In this document: positions 10,011-20,267 of the stretch, in pieces | How the letters are laid out: each line of letters starts with the position of its first letter | Position numbering within the stretch: the stretch's first letter is position 1 | NCBI GenBank assembly: GCA_024114885.1 | Contig: CP099421.1 | Coordinates: forward strand, 434,001 to 498,000 | From: Septoria linicola | Lineage: Eukaryota; Ascomycota; Dothideomycetes; Mycosphaerellales; Mycosphaerellaceae | Length of the DNA: 64,000 bases | Direction: 5' to 3' | Notes under the pieces: generated by a model | What the model was told of the DNA's origin: nothing | What the model saw: the letters and a program-made list of their open reading frames with translations, nothing else | The model's database searches: none | Program-made: the position numbers and the translations under genes

Positions 10011-11643
10011 ATGAAGTCCACTACCTGCCTGACATCCGCAGGATTGGTCGCGCTGACCAATGCATTTCCTTCTCTGCTGAAAGAAGTATCACCCGATGCG
10101 CCGCTTTTGATCGGAAGACAACAAGCTCCAGACCTGTCGACTCGATTCAACGCAAAGGAACAATATGTCTCTACGTCTGGTGAACACGCTTTCGTCGCAC
10201 CGCAGGGCGACGACCAACGTAAGCTCTCTAGTGAACATAACGCACAATGTCTGAGACTGTTGCTGACTTATGTCGACTACGTTTAGGTGGGCCGTGTCCA
10301 GGGTTGAATGCCATGGGTGAGTTGCAGATGCGTTGCCTCTTATACAAATTTTGCACCACTAGGAAGTGCTGATTTTTGCATTTAGCTAACCACGGCTATC
10401 TGCCACACAACGGCGTGGGCACCCATCTTGACTTCATTACTGGCACCTTCAATGCTTTCGGCATGAGTGCCGACCTGTCCGGTTTCTTGACGGTGAGCAT
10501 AGTTCACCCTAGCGCTTCTACCTCTACTGATTCTTCTCGAGGTGCTCGGCGGCACAGTCGATGGCAATGGCCTTATGTGGTCAATCGGTGGTCCGACCAA
10601 GAACGTACCGTCGCTGCCACTCCTCGGCACGCCTCAGGGCATTTCTGGCTCTCATAACAAGTACGAGGCTGATGCCTCACCTGGGCGTGGCGACCTGTAC
10701 CAGTACGGTGACGACTTCACTCTGCAGATGTCGCAGTATCAAGAGTTGTATGACATGGCTATCGCCAATGGCGACAACATTGACTTGGATCTGATGAACG
10801 ACTTCCGCTCACGACGATTCGACCAGTCGATTGCCAATAACGTAAGTGTCGGCCGGTATACTACCTATGCATACACTTGTACTGACCGTGTCAGCCTTAC
10901 TTCTTCAACGGGCCGTTTACTGGCGTATTGGTTCAGCCAGCAGCGTACCAGTTCATATTCCGATTTATGGGTAACAAGTCAGAAGAGCACCCTCAAGGGC
11001 AATTGAACACCGACATCCTCAATTCATTCTTTGGTGTTGAGATGGTAAATGGCGAGTTGACCAAGATCGGCGGCGGCGGTTTTGAGCGGTTCCCAGAGAA
11101 CTGGTAAGTATACAATCCTTGCTCAGACTGCGATCACAACACACTGACCATTGTGAAGGTACAAGCGCGCCATTGGCGACGAGTACAGCATTCCATTCCT
11201 GAACTCGGACACTGCTCTAGCTGGTCTCAAGTACCCCAAGTTCCTGAGCGTTGGCGGCAACTTAGGCAAGGCAAATACCTTCACTGGAGTCAACCCAAGC
11301 GATCTCACTGGAGGCGTCTACAATGCGCAGATGCTGAGTCAAGGCAATAACGCCATGTGCTTCGGCAGTCAATTCCTCGCACAGGCTATGCCGGACATGA
11401 TCAAGTGCAGCGGCGTCTTGGGCGATCTTACGGGCTCCCTGAGCTCCTTCACCAGTGCCTTCAACACAGCCTTCGGCGGCCTCAACTGTCCTCAGCTTGA
11501 GAAGATTGACAATGATCAGTTCAAGAAGTTCCCGGTGAGTACCAGTCATGGCTGCTGTCATAAGATTGAGATCATGATACTGACTGCGCGCGTCACGATA
11601 GGGGTACACAAACCTCGACTGCAAGACGGGCAAGTACAACTAA
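10011..11643 (+). CDS. Secreted heme-thiolate peroxidase (chloroperoxidase/peroxygenase family)
   Basis: The predicted enzyme uses a cysteine-ligated heme to oxidise or hydroxylate organic substrates with H2O2, outside the cell. Exons: 10011-10218, 10288-10317, 10386-10492, 10542-10841, 10895-11103, 11159-11534 and 11602-11643 (423 aa). All junctions keep frame, with GT/AG ends. The start at 10011 gives a clear signal peptide (MKSTTCLTSAGLVALTNAF); an upstream in-frame ATG at 9963 does not. The tiny exon 2 carries the heme-ligand motif GPCPGLNAM, which splices into ANHGYLPHNG. The acid-base region SHNKYEADASPGRGD is present. Length and motifs fit Peroxidase family 2 (PF01328). It is the first intact gene next to the RIP block. 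The substrate cannot be told. Confidence 0.88.
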
Positions 11644-11680
11644 ACAGTCAGGAAGAGCAAGTTGCAAGATCATGACACCG

Positions 11681-12119
11681 TCAACAGTAGGGCTCAGTTG
11701 GAGGCATCGTAGGCGTGTACATCATCAAAGCATGTCCATCAATGAAACCTCTATCAGAAGTGAATAAGACCAAGTCTCTTCGCCCACAGTACTTTCCCAC
11801 CGCGTACTTGCTCTTACGCTCACCGTTCGTCGATGGATCATTCCTTTCACGACTCATGATCTCTGTCTTCTGATCAATGACTTTCACTTGCTCCCACTTG
11901 CCAGTCCCTTGACTGGCATCAACAGCATCGAACAAACCCCGAACTACGACACGAGACTCCACAGATGTCTGGAACTCTTACACAATAAAAGTTTAGACCT
12001 TTACCGCAGTCCCCATCAATAGCACGGGTCCCATGATCGCACCACGATTCAGGAGTCTGTGTTGCACAAAGACTTGTTAACATGGACGTTGCCATGAGGG
12101 TTACGGAGAGGATGTTCAT
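11681..12119 (-). CDS. Small secreted protein, 125 aa, function unknown
   Basis: Exons are complement 12005-12119 and complement 11681-11943. A 61-nt intron (GTAAAG donor, CGTAG acceptor) joins GDC to VRGLFDAV in frame. The N-terminus MNILSVTLMATSMLTSLCA is a plausible signal peptide. The mature part is short, polar and has few cysteines. It ends with a MMYTPTMPPTEPYC tail. I recognise no domain. The gene converges on the peroxidase gene, with only 37 bp between the stop codons. Small secreted proteins beside repeat-rich blocks are common effector candidates in plant-associated fungi, but nothing here proves that role. Confidence 0.5.
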
Positions 12120-12470
12120 CTAGGATTGTTTTGGTGAGAGGGATTGGCTGAGCAGGAGATATGAGGTACGAGACTAAAGAATCGTGAAATTACTGATGGG
12201 GATATATGTGTAGATATATTCACGTGATGTCTCGGCAGAAATGTGGAAAGACGGAGCGCCCCCTGGTATATGAACACTACAAGCTATTGTGGTCTGGTCC
12301 ACGGGATGGGACTAACAGGAGAAAGAAATTTGTCTGAGTGTATGCTGATCGCAGAAAGAATTCTGTTAACTTTGGGCGCAACCTATCATGCGATGTCCGT
12401 TGCTACTCTATTAGCAAGTAGAGAGACCAGCTCCAACCGAGGCTGTCGCAGAACGCCCTCTCCCACTTCA
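12120..12470. other. Intergenic, no gene seen
   Basis: A 351-bp stretch holding the promoter side of the minus-strand small secreted protein and the 3' side of the first tandem paralogue. I see no other feature. Confidence 0.4.
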
Positions 12471-13232
12471 TCAGACCGAGAACATCGTCCCCTCCATCCT
12501 CTTCTCCCAAGCCTCCTTCGAACTATTGATTGCCACAATAAGTCTCAGATGAGCTTTCGAAGAACTGACCTTCCTCATTGCCTTGGCCGCCTTTCTGTAA
12601 GCCTCCGGCAACGCCGCCTCCTGCGCCATCAGAAATGAGACCCCACTGCAAAGCTCATTGCACAGCGCAACAGCCTTGCTAGCAGTGAGAAGTCGATCAT
12701 TCATCAACCTCGCAGCTCGTTTACGAATAGGCTCAGACACACTGCGATTCCGCTCTAGTTCTCCTAAGTAGCCCTGCAGATACGCAATGCACGATCTGAC
12801 CTCACTGAAAGGCCATAGAATGGTGTGGTCTTCGCAGGACGCTCTGGCAGTCTGGTATTCGAACATGGCGAGTTTGCATCGTACATCCTTCTCGAAATAG
12901 AGACGAGTCCAAATATCAATCTTGTGGAAGGCTTTTCCGTAGATCTTGTAGTTCGAGCGGAGCAGATAGTAAAGTCTGTGAAGATAGTCAAGTCTGCCAG
13001 TTAGTTGAGTTTTCAGAATGGTGAAAGAGTGGCAGTGCGAGCAGTTGGTGCTGGGGCACTTACCTGGGATTGCGAGATGAGTCGTAGTTGGGTAGTTGGC
13101 GAGATCACCTTCGGCAGTTGAGGCGAAGTGCTCGAAGACTGCGTCGTAGTTTTCAGTCGAGTCGATGTAGCTCAGTGGCAGAAGGGCGAAGTGCAGGCAG
13201 TCATACGTTACCAGAACGCGTTCAGCGGCCAT
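12471..13232 (-). CDS. Tandem family member A (YxCLHF protein), 253 aa
   Basis: Function unknown. The protein starts MAAERVLVTYDCLHFALL, a motif shared with the next two genes. It has a GKCPSTNCSHC cysteine cluster at about residues 57-67, a KLAMFEYQTA segment where the other paralogues have AHxQFGIE, and a largely helical C-terminal half. No signal peptide or membrane segment is seen. The single exon equals the family length (249-253 aa). A donor-like GTAAGT lies inside the cysteine motif, but using it would break the frame shared with the paralogues, so I read the gene as intronless. It is the most divergent of the three copies. Confidence 0.6.
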   Translation of the reverse strand: MAAERVLVTYDCLHFALLPLSYIDSTENYDAVFEHFASTAEGDLANYPTTTHLAIPGKCPSTNCSHCHSFTILKTQLTGRLDYLHRLYYLLRSNYKIYGKAFHKIDIWTRLYFEKDVRCKLAMFEYQTARASCEDHTILWPFSEVRSCIAYLQGYLGELERNRSVSEPIRKRAARLMNDRLLTASKAVALCNELCSGVSFLMAQEAALPEAYRKAAKAMRKVSSSKAHLRLIVAINSSKEAWEKRMEGTMFSV

Positions 13233-13527
13233 GTTTGCTATCGTCTTGGTGGGTGCTGTTGGAAGTTGAGTGGTTTGCTGGACCTGATCTCACGGCGTCT
13301 AGAGTCGGGCTTTTGTATACTGTGGTCTCTAGGCTTTGTTCAAGGCTGACGCATTGTCTTGCACAAGGGCAGTGTTTGGTCGCCGACAATGCTTTGTCCG
13401 TCACAAAGGCACCTCGCCGATTGACAATGCCCATTTTGCGTCCCGCAAAGACTGAGCCTCAATGTGATACCACAATCCGTGCTTTTAGGGCGACTTACTG
13501 CTCTCACATCGGTCTGACTCCGCAATC

Positions 13528-14277
13528 TCACGGATCCTCCGCAATTTCCTGTTCTCCTTCCTCCTGCCCATCCACAAAGAACCGCTCACCCAGCCCTTGC
13601 GTCCTCAAGCTCCACTTCTCGAATACCACCCACTCGAACAACCTCATCGGTTGCAGAATCTTTGCCCGCTCCTCCGCCTTCTTCGGCTTCACCAGTTCCT
13701 TGATCCAGTCTCTATGCCATTTCCAATACGCCTCGAGTTCTCTCACGCCTTCCACCAGCATCTGGAGGTCGCCTTCGATTTTCCCGATCAAGCTGTGGCA
13801 GTGGTTGATTGTTGCGATACTCTCAGCATCGAGCGACTCTATGTTCTGTTGGATCGCATTGTTCTTGTTGTGAAGTTCGAGCCAGTGTGTGAAGAAGGGA
13901 TCTTCTTCCCAAAGCCTTGTCTCGATTCCGAATTGGTGATGTGCTAGTCGGCACTTTTCTTCGCTGACATTTTCAGCTCGAGCATGTGGATTGACTATGT
14001 GGTATCGGTTGCCCAGGTCGATGTACTGATTGATGGCAGCTGAGAGATATCCCTCGATATTGTCAGTGCAATGCCGTGCGCGAGCGCGAAGCTTTCGAGG
14101 TGTGAGAGTGCTGCATCTTGGTCGGCGACAGGGCTTGTTGGTAGTGATGTGCTTGGAAGTGTGTGTATTCCACAACTGATCGGCCGTGGCAATCTTTGGC
14201 GGCAGCTTGTCTGTTTCCGGAGTGATAAAGGCGAAGTGCAGACATCCGTAGGTCCGCAGTATGTGCTCGCAAGCCAT
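13528..14277 (-). CDS. Tandem family member B (YxCLHF protein), 249 aa
   Basis: Function unknown. The N-terminus MACEHILRTYGCLHFAFI matches members A and C. A KPCRRPRC motif replaces the cysteine cluster of A. The core CRLAHHQFGIETRLWEEDPF is nearly the same as in member C, and the C-terminus PMRLFEWVVFEKW aligns with C as well. It is cytosolic by appearance and mainly helical, with a possible coiled coil in the middle. It lies in the same orientation as its paralogues, about 295 bp upstream of A and 319 bp downstream of C, which points to tandem duplication. The flanks show no RIP-like decay. Confidence 0.65.
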   Translation of the reverse strand: MACEHILRTYGCLHFAFITPETDKLPPKIATADQLWNTHTSKHITTNKPCRRPRCSTLTPRKLRARARHCTDNIEGYLSAAINQYIDLGNRYHIVNPHARAENVSEEKCRLAHHQFGIETRLWEEDPFFTHWLELHNKNNAIQQNIESLDAESIATINHCHSLIGKIEGDLQMLVEGVRELEAYWKWHRDWIKELVKPKKAEERAKILQPMRLFEWVVFEKWSLRTQGLGERFFVDGQEEGEQEIAEDP

Positions 14278-14596
14278 GGCGCGCTTCTTGTCCTTTCTGC
14301 TATCTGCACTTGGTGGGGTGGTGGCTGCGCCGTTGTGGAGAAGGTGCAGCGGGAACGTCCTGCAGATTGACAGTCAAATGCAAATGCTTGGAGTTTCTAA
14401 AGCACGAGGTGTTAAGCAGTGGGAGGAAAGGAAAAGACTGCAGAAGTTGAGTTCTGAAGCGCATGTGAACATTCACTAGTCACGAATTTCACGTCACGAA
14501 TTTGCGAGCAAGTGAAGGAGAGCCAACCTTTGGAGCAAAACCTTATACCTACCGTTGCCGCCTGCTCTTGACGGCAGTTGATTGATTTTCACCTTA
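14278..14596. other. Intergenic between tandem paralogues B and C
   Basis: A 319-bp spacer that should hold the promoter of member B and the 3' end of member C. No ORF or RNA gene is evident. Confidence 0.4.
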
Positions 14597-15358
14597 CTAC
14601 TCCATGTGATACGTCTCCCACAAACCCAGTATCCGCTGCTCCCATTCCTGGTATACGACCCGGCGGAATACCTCCATTGGAGCGACAGCACCGCTTAAAG
14701 CTCTGGTGTCTTTTCTCATCCCCGATGTGCCGCACCTCATGCTGGGCTTCTCCACGATGCGCATCCATTCATCGCTCTGCTGTTGCCGCTGCTGCGTGGC
14801 TTGGATGATAGCGACGCCTTGAGCTAGGCTCGCGATCGAATCCTGAACTCCACTGAGGGTGGCGCGAGTCTCGTTGATGATCGCGACCACTCCTGCGAGA
14901 CCGTCGTCGTCAAGCTCTGCAATAGCTTTTTCTCCAAGGTCGTGAAGTGTGTTCCCGCAGCCTTGCCAATCTTCGAAGAAAGGGTCGTCCTCCCACGAGC
15001 AGATCTCGATTCCGAATTGCTGATGCGCAAGGTCACAGTGGTGGTCATTCAGCGTAGATGCTCGAGTACCTGGTGCTGTGCTGTGATACCGAAATGCTGC
15101 CTCGAGGTATCGAAGTACGGCGATTGACAGGTATTGTTTACACCTGTAGATGGCCTCGTGCACGCGAGCAGACCATTGTTCTTTGCTGATGATCTCGCAT
15201 TCTGTCGAACCGCACTTGAGATTGGAATGCCGCTGCGTGCTTGTTGGCGTGGAGAAGAGGCCCTCGGGGGAGTAGTCGTCTGGCTGATTGAGGTTGTAGT
15301 CGTGCTGAGCGACGATCTTAAAGTGCAAGCACTGGTATGTGACGAGGCGGTAGTCCAT
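14597..15358 (-). CDS. Tandem family member C (YxCLHF protein), 253 aa
   Basis: Function unknown. The chosen start at 15358 (MDYRLVTYQCLHFKIV) matches the N-termini of A and B and gives 253 aa, the same length as A. An upstream in-frame ATG at 15535 would add 59 low-complexity residues with no counterpart. The protein carries LKCGSTEC, then CDLAHQQFGIE followed by a CSWEDDPFFEDW segment, and ends PMEVFRRVVYQEW followed by LGLWETYHME. The Cys pair followed by a His-containing core might bind a metal, but this is only a guess. No database family comes to mind. Confidence 0.6.
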   Translation of the reverse strand: MDYRLVTYQCLHFKIVAQHDYNLNQPDDYSPEGLFSTPTSTQRHSNLKCGSTECEIISKEQWSARVHEAIYRCKQYLSIAVLRYLEAAFRYHSTAPGTRASTLNDHHCDLAHQQFGIEICSWEDDPFFEDWQGCGNTLHDLGEKAIAELDDDGLAGVVAIINETRATLSGVQDSIASLAQGVAIIQATQQRQQQSDEWMRIVEKPSMRCGTSGMRKDTRALSGAVAPMEVFRRVVYQEWEQRILGLWETYHME

Positions 15359-15643
15359 GATGAGCACGAATGTGCTGGTGATAGTGGAAGTGTTATTGTT
15401 GTGTATAGTCCTGCGCATCGTTCGTGTTTCGAAAGAGTCTAGTGACTTTTGTCCCTTGGATGAGACAGGCGTGCGAGCTTGGCCCGCAGCAAGTGAAGCT
15501 GCAAAGCTCTGCCTTGCAGCATTGTCGGCATACACAAAGCCCTTGTCCTTTGTTCCGCAAGAACAAACGCCATTGTGATAGCACTTGACAATGGACGCTC
15601 TTCAAATTAGACATTCTTATAGTACTAGGCAGAGTAGCATACT

Positions 15644-16054
15644 ATGGTCCCTCAAGCAAACAGCAGTCGAGTGAAGCATTTTCTACAATCTTCATCAGCA
15701 TTCCGTACAGTAACAAACTTAGCATTCACGATGGGTGCAACACGGGCGGCCTCAAGCTCGACATCCCCTATCACCGCCGCGCTATGCGCATCTGCGATCT
15801 TGATCGTCGTGCTGCTTCTCGCCTTCGGTGGCAGATGGTACATCGTTGGAAAAGATCGCAAGCAGCAGGAGCCGGTCTCTACTGCGACCGAATGGGATGC
15901 GGCGCCAGTCCAAGACCTCCCAGCAGTTCGAAATTGGAGAAGCGTCTTGCGCTTTAGCAAGAGAGCTTCGATTCCAGATGCAGAGTCTCTGGTAGGTACT
16001 CGCCCGGCACCGATCGTTCCTTCTGCCACTTTCCCAAAGACTGACAGAACATGA
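15644..16054 (+). CDS. Small single-pass membrane protein, 136 aa
   Basis: The ORF has one strong hydrophobic helix at about residues 44-66 (AALCASAILIVVLLLAFGG) followed by a basic, polar tail. An internal ATG at 15731 (MGATRAASSSTSP) would give 107 aa and puts the helix near the N-terminus, which looks more natural. I recognise no domain. A 145-aa ORF on the opposite strand has no such features and is taken as a shadow. Expression would be needed to be sure that this is a gene. Confidence 0.4.
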   Translation: MVPQANSSRVKHFLQSSSAFRTVTNLAFTMGATRAASSSTSPITAALCASAILIVVLLLAFGGRWYIVGKDRKQQEPVSTATEWDAAPVQDLPAVRNWRSVLRFSKRASIPDAESLVGTRPAPIVPSATFPKTDRT

Positions 16055-16986
16055 CCGGCCTCTGCGCTTCGCGACCCGTGATCGCTCATTTTTGACTCTT
16101 TCGTAGCGTTAGCTCAACTTTAGCTATTGTAATTGGATCATGCCTCATACTTGTTTCTTCTTCCCTTGCCAATTACCAATGCCAGTCTATCAAGAGTCGA
16201 AGCACATTACTGTCGCCATCTGCTGAGACACGTGCCATGCATCAGACTGTCCTTATTTCTGAGAGTGATAGTCTGGATAGGACGAGTGGTCTTTAGACGT
16301 TGTCGTGATGAAAGAACGAGAGGTGAAGGATGAGGGAGTCGGGACGTGAAGTCCACACCACATCCCGCGCCGCCAAGATTGCGCTGAAACATGCAGATGG
16401 CCCCACAGCGTCCTCGCACCTCGGAGTGTGATCTACTAGTTAGGCGCGGACCGTCTGGCATAAATCTGATTTGCTGTAAAACTCGAATTTGCCAGGACCC
16501 TCGGGAAGGTTTCACACTGCGAGGAGTGAAGACGCTGTAGAAATGTGCGTGGTTGTACCAACACACTGTTTTATCGCTCGACAATGATGCTAATCATGGA
16601 AATAGCAATGTGAGTGTCGTATACAGACAGGTACTGGCAAGAACAAGAGCGGAAAACAAATCAATCCTGAACATGCGCATCATATGACATTCAATCGTAC
16701 ACTACAAGTACAGACTTTCGATGCTAAGGACCATACATAACATCTTGCGCTCCGTAAGGGGTATCGTCAGTAGTTTCCACGCAATAAGACCATAGACCGG
16801 CGACCAGCAGCACTTCCAGACCAAACGGCCGAGAGAGCTGGTGCAAAGTAGTGGTAGAGTGGTGTTGTCAGAAAAAGTGGCACGAGAAGAAGTTGCAGTG
16901 AAGCACTCCTCTCATCAATGTGCCAGTGCCATCATAGGTGGTGCCATGCGCTGCATGGGCTGACGCTGGTAGACAGAGCGGCCTCT
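16055..16986. other. Intergenic, probable PAB1 3' UTR side
   Basis: About 930 bp without a convincing ORF on either strand. The right part should hold the PAB1 3' untranslated region, because PAB1 ends at 16987 on the minus strand. Confidence 0.4.
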
Positions 16987-19302
16987 CTAAGCCTTCTCCT
17001 CGCCAGCTGGCTCAGCATTCTCAACACCGTTGGCTTGGCCACCCTCCCCACCCTGCTGCTGTGCATGAGTCTTGAGGTACTCATCGTAGACGTTGAGTGC
17101 CTCTTGAACCTTCTCGCGCAGAGCATCGTCGTTGGTGGTCAGGCCAAGGAGTTCCTCGTTGTCCATCTCGAGAAGCATACCGGTAATCTTGCCGGCGAGC
17201 TCTGGCTGCTGTGCCTGAATCTTTGGGTACAGAGCCTCACCGAGCATCTGCTTTTGCTGTGCTGGTGGTGCTTGCGAAAGAACGCCAGCGTCGAGACCTG
17301 GAGCGCCTGGACCACGGTTCTGCGCACGACCGCGCTGCTCGCCTTGACCACCCATTGGTCCGCCACGCTGAGATGGGCCACCTCGTCCGAAACCTTGACC
17401 GGCTGGCATCTGTGGTGGCATTCCAGGCATACCCGGCATGCCTGGCATGCCCGGCATTGGAGCGCCACGACCAGCACCACGTCCGCCCATAGCAGCTTGC
17501 TGGGCAGCTTGCATGAGTTGAGCGTAGGCAGCTGGGTTGCCGTAACCCTGTGGAAGACCAGCCATCTGTGGTGGGAATCCATATGGCATTTGTGGCATCT
17601 GTGGCATAGCGCCTGGGCCGCCACGTCCACCTTGCTGAGGCATTCCTGGGAAACCGCCCCGCTGACCCTGCTGAGGCATGCCCTGTGGGAATGCCATCTG
17701 GCCACGGCCGCCGCCGCCTGGAATCATCATTGGCTGTCCGTTTGGCCCCATGACGAACTGTGGCTGCATGAAAGCCTGTGGTGGGATTCCGCCAGCGGTG
17801 GCTTGCTGCTGCATGCGGACCTGGTTACGAGCCTGGATGCTGGCCTCAAGCTGGCTCTTGCGGACCTCCTTACGCTGCGCCAGAGCCACGTAGAGTGGCT
17901 TGCCGTGAATCATCTTCTGGTTCAGCTCAGTGACAGCCTTGGTAGCCTCGTCTGGGTTGGAGAAGCAGACGAAACCGAAGCCCTTGCTCTTGCCAAGGAC
18001 CTTCTTCTCGCCGCCAATGGTGACGGTGTCGAGCTTCTTGGTGATCTCCTCAGTGTCATCCTCTTTCTTGTCGTCGTCCTTCTTCTCGTCGTCCTTCTTC
18101 TCATCCTCCTTCTTCTCCTCGCTGCTCTCGTCTTCCTTCTTCTCCTCAGCGTTCTCGACCTGGTCGGCTGGAGTGGTATCGCGCATGACCTTGGCGGAGG
18201 TGATAGACCCGTATGACTCGAAGATCTTACGGAGCTCCTCGTCGTCAATGTCGTCGGCCAAGTTCTTGACGTAGAGGTTGACGCCCATGTACTTGGCGCT
18301 CTTCTCCTGGCGCTGAGCCTCGTACTGCTTGCGCAGCTCCTCCTCACGCTCGTGCTTCTTCTGAGCGCGGCCGACGTACAGCTTCTGGCTCTTGAAGTCG
18401 GAGTCGTTCAACTCCTCAACAGCCTTGGACGCGTCCTCGTGGCGGATGTAGTTGACGAAACCAAAACCACGGACCTTGCCTTCCTGGTCACGAGCGAGCG
18501 AGGCGGATGTTATCTCGCCGTACTTCTCGAAGAGCTCACGGAACTCGTCGTCGTTGGTCTCGGTGTCAATGTTCTTGACGTAGATGTTGGTGAAGTTGGC
18601 CTTCATCTCCTCGAACTTGCTCATGCGGTCCCTCTTTGGGATGTGGTGACCGACGAATACCTTCTTCTCGTTCAGCAACATGCCATTAACACTCTTGATG
18701 GCAGCGTTGGCGGCTTCGGCAGTCTCGTAGTGCACGAATCCGTAGCCGCGAGAGCCACCAGTCTCGTCCTGGGCGACCTTGCAGGACAAAATGTTACCAA
18801 AGGCAGCGAAAGTGTCGTGGAGCGCCTTGTTGTCAATTGCAGCGTCCAAGTTCTTGATGAATATGTTGCCGTGACCAGTCTTGCGCAGAGCTGGGTCGCG
18901 CTGAGACCACATGATACGGCATGGTCTGCCCTTGATCAGGGTGTAGTTCAACTCCTCGAGAGCGCGCTCGCCGTCGTTGGCGCTGTTGTAGTTCACGTAG
19001 GCGTAGCCAAGCGAGCGACGAGTGACCGCGTCACGGCAGACACGAATGGATGCGACCTGGCCAATAGAGGAGAACAGCTCGAAAAGCATGGCCTCAGTGA
19101 CGGATGGGTCGAGCTCGCCAACGTACAGCGAGGCGGAGTTTGGGTTCGCGGTGGAAGGTGCGGCGGAGGTAGGGGCGGAGTCATCGTTCTGCTCGCCGGA
19201 GGCAGGGGCAGACGCGTTGGCCTGGTTGCCGTTGGCAGGAGCATCAGCTGGTGGGCTGGCAGCCTGGCCGGCAGGGGAAGTCGAGTTCTGGACGTCAGAC
19301 AT
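16987..19302 (-). CDS. PAB1: Polyadenylate-binding protein, 771 aa
   Basis: Binds mRNA poly(A) tails in cytoplasm and nucleus. It links tail length to translation initiation (via eIF4G) and to deadenylation. The coding region is intronless. An Ala/Pro/Ser-rich N-terminus (1-57) is followed by RRM1 (about 58-136, [13 protein letters not shown]), RRM2 (about 146, [12 protein letters not shown]), RRM3 (about 238, [13 protein letters not shown]) and RRM4 (about 341, [13 protein letters not shown]). A Met/Gly/Pro/Gln-rich linker leads to a C-terminal MLLE/PABC domain (about 660-745, ending with a [16 protein letters not shown] helix). RRM4 is split by a roughly 55-residue Lys/Asp/Glu-rich insertion between SAKVMRD and the RNP1 motif KGFGFVCF. 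Strong codon bias creates long antisense ORFs. Confidence 0.97.
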   Translation of the reverse strand: MSDVQNSTSPAGQAASPPADAPANGNQANASAPASGEQNDDSAPTSAAPSTANPNSASLYVGELDPSVTEAMLFELFSSIGQVASIRVCRDAVTRRSLGYAYVNYNSANDGERALEELNYTLIKGRPCRIMWSQRDPALRKTGHGNIFIKNLDAAIDNKALHDTFAAFGNILSCKVAQDETGGSRGYGFVHYETAEAANAAIKSVNGMLLNEKKVFVGHHIPKRDRMSKFEEMKANFTNIYVKNIDTETNDDEFRELFEKYGEITSASLARDQEGKVRGFGFVNYIRHEDASKAVEELNDSDFKSQKLYVGRAQKKHEREEELRKQYEAQRQEKSAKYMGVNLYVKNLADDIDDEELRKIFESYGSITSAKVMRDTTPADQVENAEEKKEDESSEEKKEDEKKDDEKKDDDKKEDDTEEITKKLDTVTIGGEKKVLGKSKGFGFVCFSNPDEATKAVTELNQKMIHGKPLYVALAQRKEVRKSQLEASIQARNQVRMQQQATAGGIPPQAFMQPQFVMGPNGQPMMIPGGGGRGQMAFPQGMPQQGQRGGFPGMPQQGGRGGPGAMPQMPQMPYGFPPQMAGLPQGYGNPAAYAQLMQAAQQAAMGGRGAGRGAPMPGMPGMPGMPGMPPQMPAGQGFGRGGPSQRGGPMGGQGEQRGRAQNRGPGAPGLDAGVLSQAPPAQQKQMLGEALYPKIQAQQPELAGKITGMLLEMDNEELLGLTTNDDALREKVQEALNVYDEYLKTHAQQQGGEGGQANGVENAEPAGEEKA

Positions 19303-20267
19303 GCTGGGCGAGAACTTTTTGTCTGTTGACTGTAAGGTGTTAGTTGTGTCGAAAATCGTGAGTCTGTCGTGCGATGATGGTGAAAGCGGACGAGGTGTAT
19401 TGTTCTCTGCCCTTATTGCCGGCGCAACAAAGAAAATGCTAGTCGGTAGGCGAGCACGTACGTTGATTCTGGATGATCCTGAAATGTGGCGTAAAGTTGC
19501 CAGAATCGAGCAAGCGACTGAACGGGCGAGCTAGATCTGCTGTCAGTCGTCTGATTGTATTATTGCAGCGCGAACGCGTGTGACTGATATATCTTGCTGG
19601 AGTACACGTACGAGAATTTGCCGACTGTGTGAAGAGTCGGGACGGGGTTTTCTGGATTTTCTGATTTTTTTGGTCCTGATATCCGAACGAAGTGTGCAGC
19701 GAAGATACACACGGGGTGGGTTGTTTGCAGGTTTGGGGGGAATGGAGGGATGCAAAGAAGGAGAGCAGCGAATTCTCTCTCGAAGAAAAGTTCCTGCCAA
19801 AAGCGCAAGCGGCTTGCTTATGCTTGGCGCGCTGTGTCGCGACGGGAAGAACTGCTGCGGGCGGCCCGCGAAGTGTAAACTGCGACCTTAGGAACGAGGG
19901 AACAGACAGACCAACAAAGAGATACGTTCAGACGAACTGCTTTCTCGGCATTAAATCACGCAGTGAGCTCTGCGACGCTGACTACGAGTGTTGTGACACG
20001 TGTAATCAGCTGCTTACTCCGAATCAGAAACACCTCACATTTGTGGCCCGGAAAGTGATGTGACTGCATCGATGGCAAGTTGACCGTGTAAGCAGGAGTA
20101 GAATGCTAGGATCTGTATTGATATCTACATTAGCAGCGCGAGCTTGAACAGACCGCCACTGCGCGCATTACTCACTTCTTCACAGCCAGACGGCCACGCT
20201 CACGACCATTGAACGCCATACACACAACGCTGGAACGCTTTCTCTATCAAGATCAGGAAACCGCCTC
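19303..20267. promoter_or_regulatory. PAB1 5' UTR with likely intron, and promoter
   Basis: On the minus strand a good acceptor (CTTACAG) lies about 30 nt upstream of the PAB1 ATG, near 19333, and a GTACGT donor lies near 19461. This suggests a 5' UTR intron of about 130 nt. The rest (to 20267) is non-coding and also holds the 3' flank of the large coiled-coil gene. Confidence 0.45.

Noticed and set aside
12471..13232. Internal intron in tandem paralogue A at a GTAAGT inside the cysteine motif
   Set aside because: A 70-nt removal changes frame, shortens the protein and deletes the Cys cluster shared with the paralogues.
15652..16089. 145-aa minus-strand ORF opposite the small membrane protein
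   Set aside because: No hydrophobic segment, signal or domain. The plus-strand ORF has a clear membrane helix.
16918..19329. Long plus-strand ORFs (432 and 325 codons) opposite PAB1
   Set aside because: They are exact antisense shadows of the strongly biased PAB1 codons, with no family signature and many Trp/His/Leu runs.
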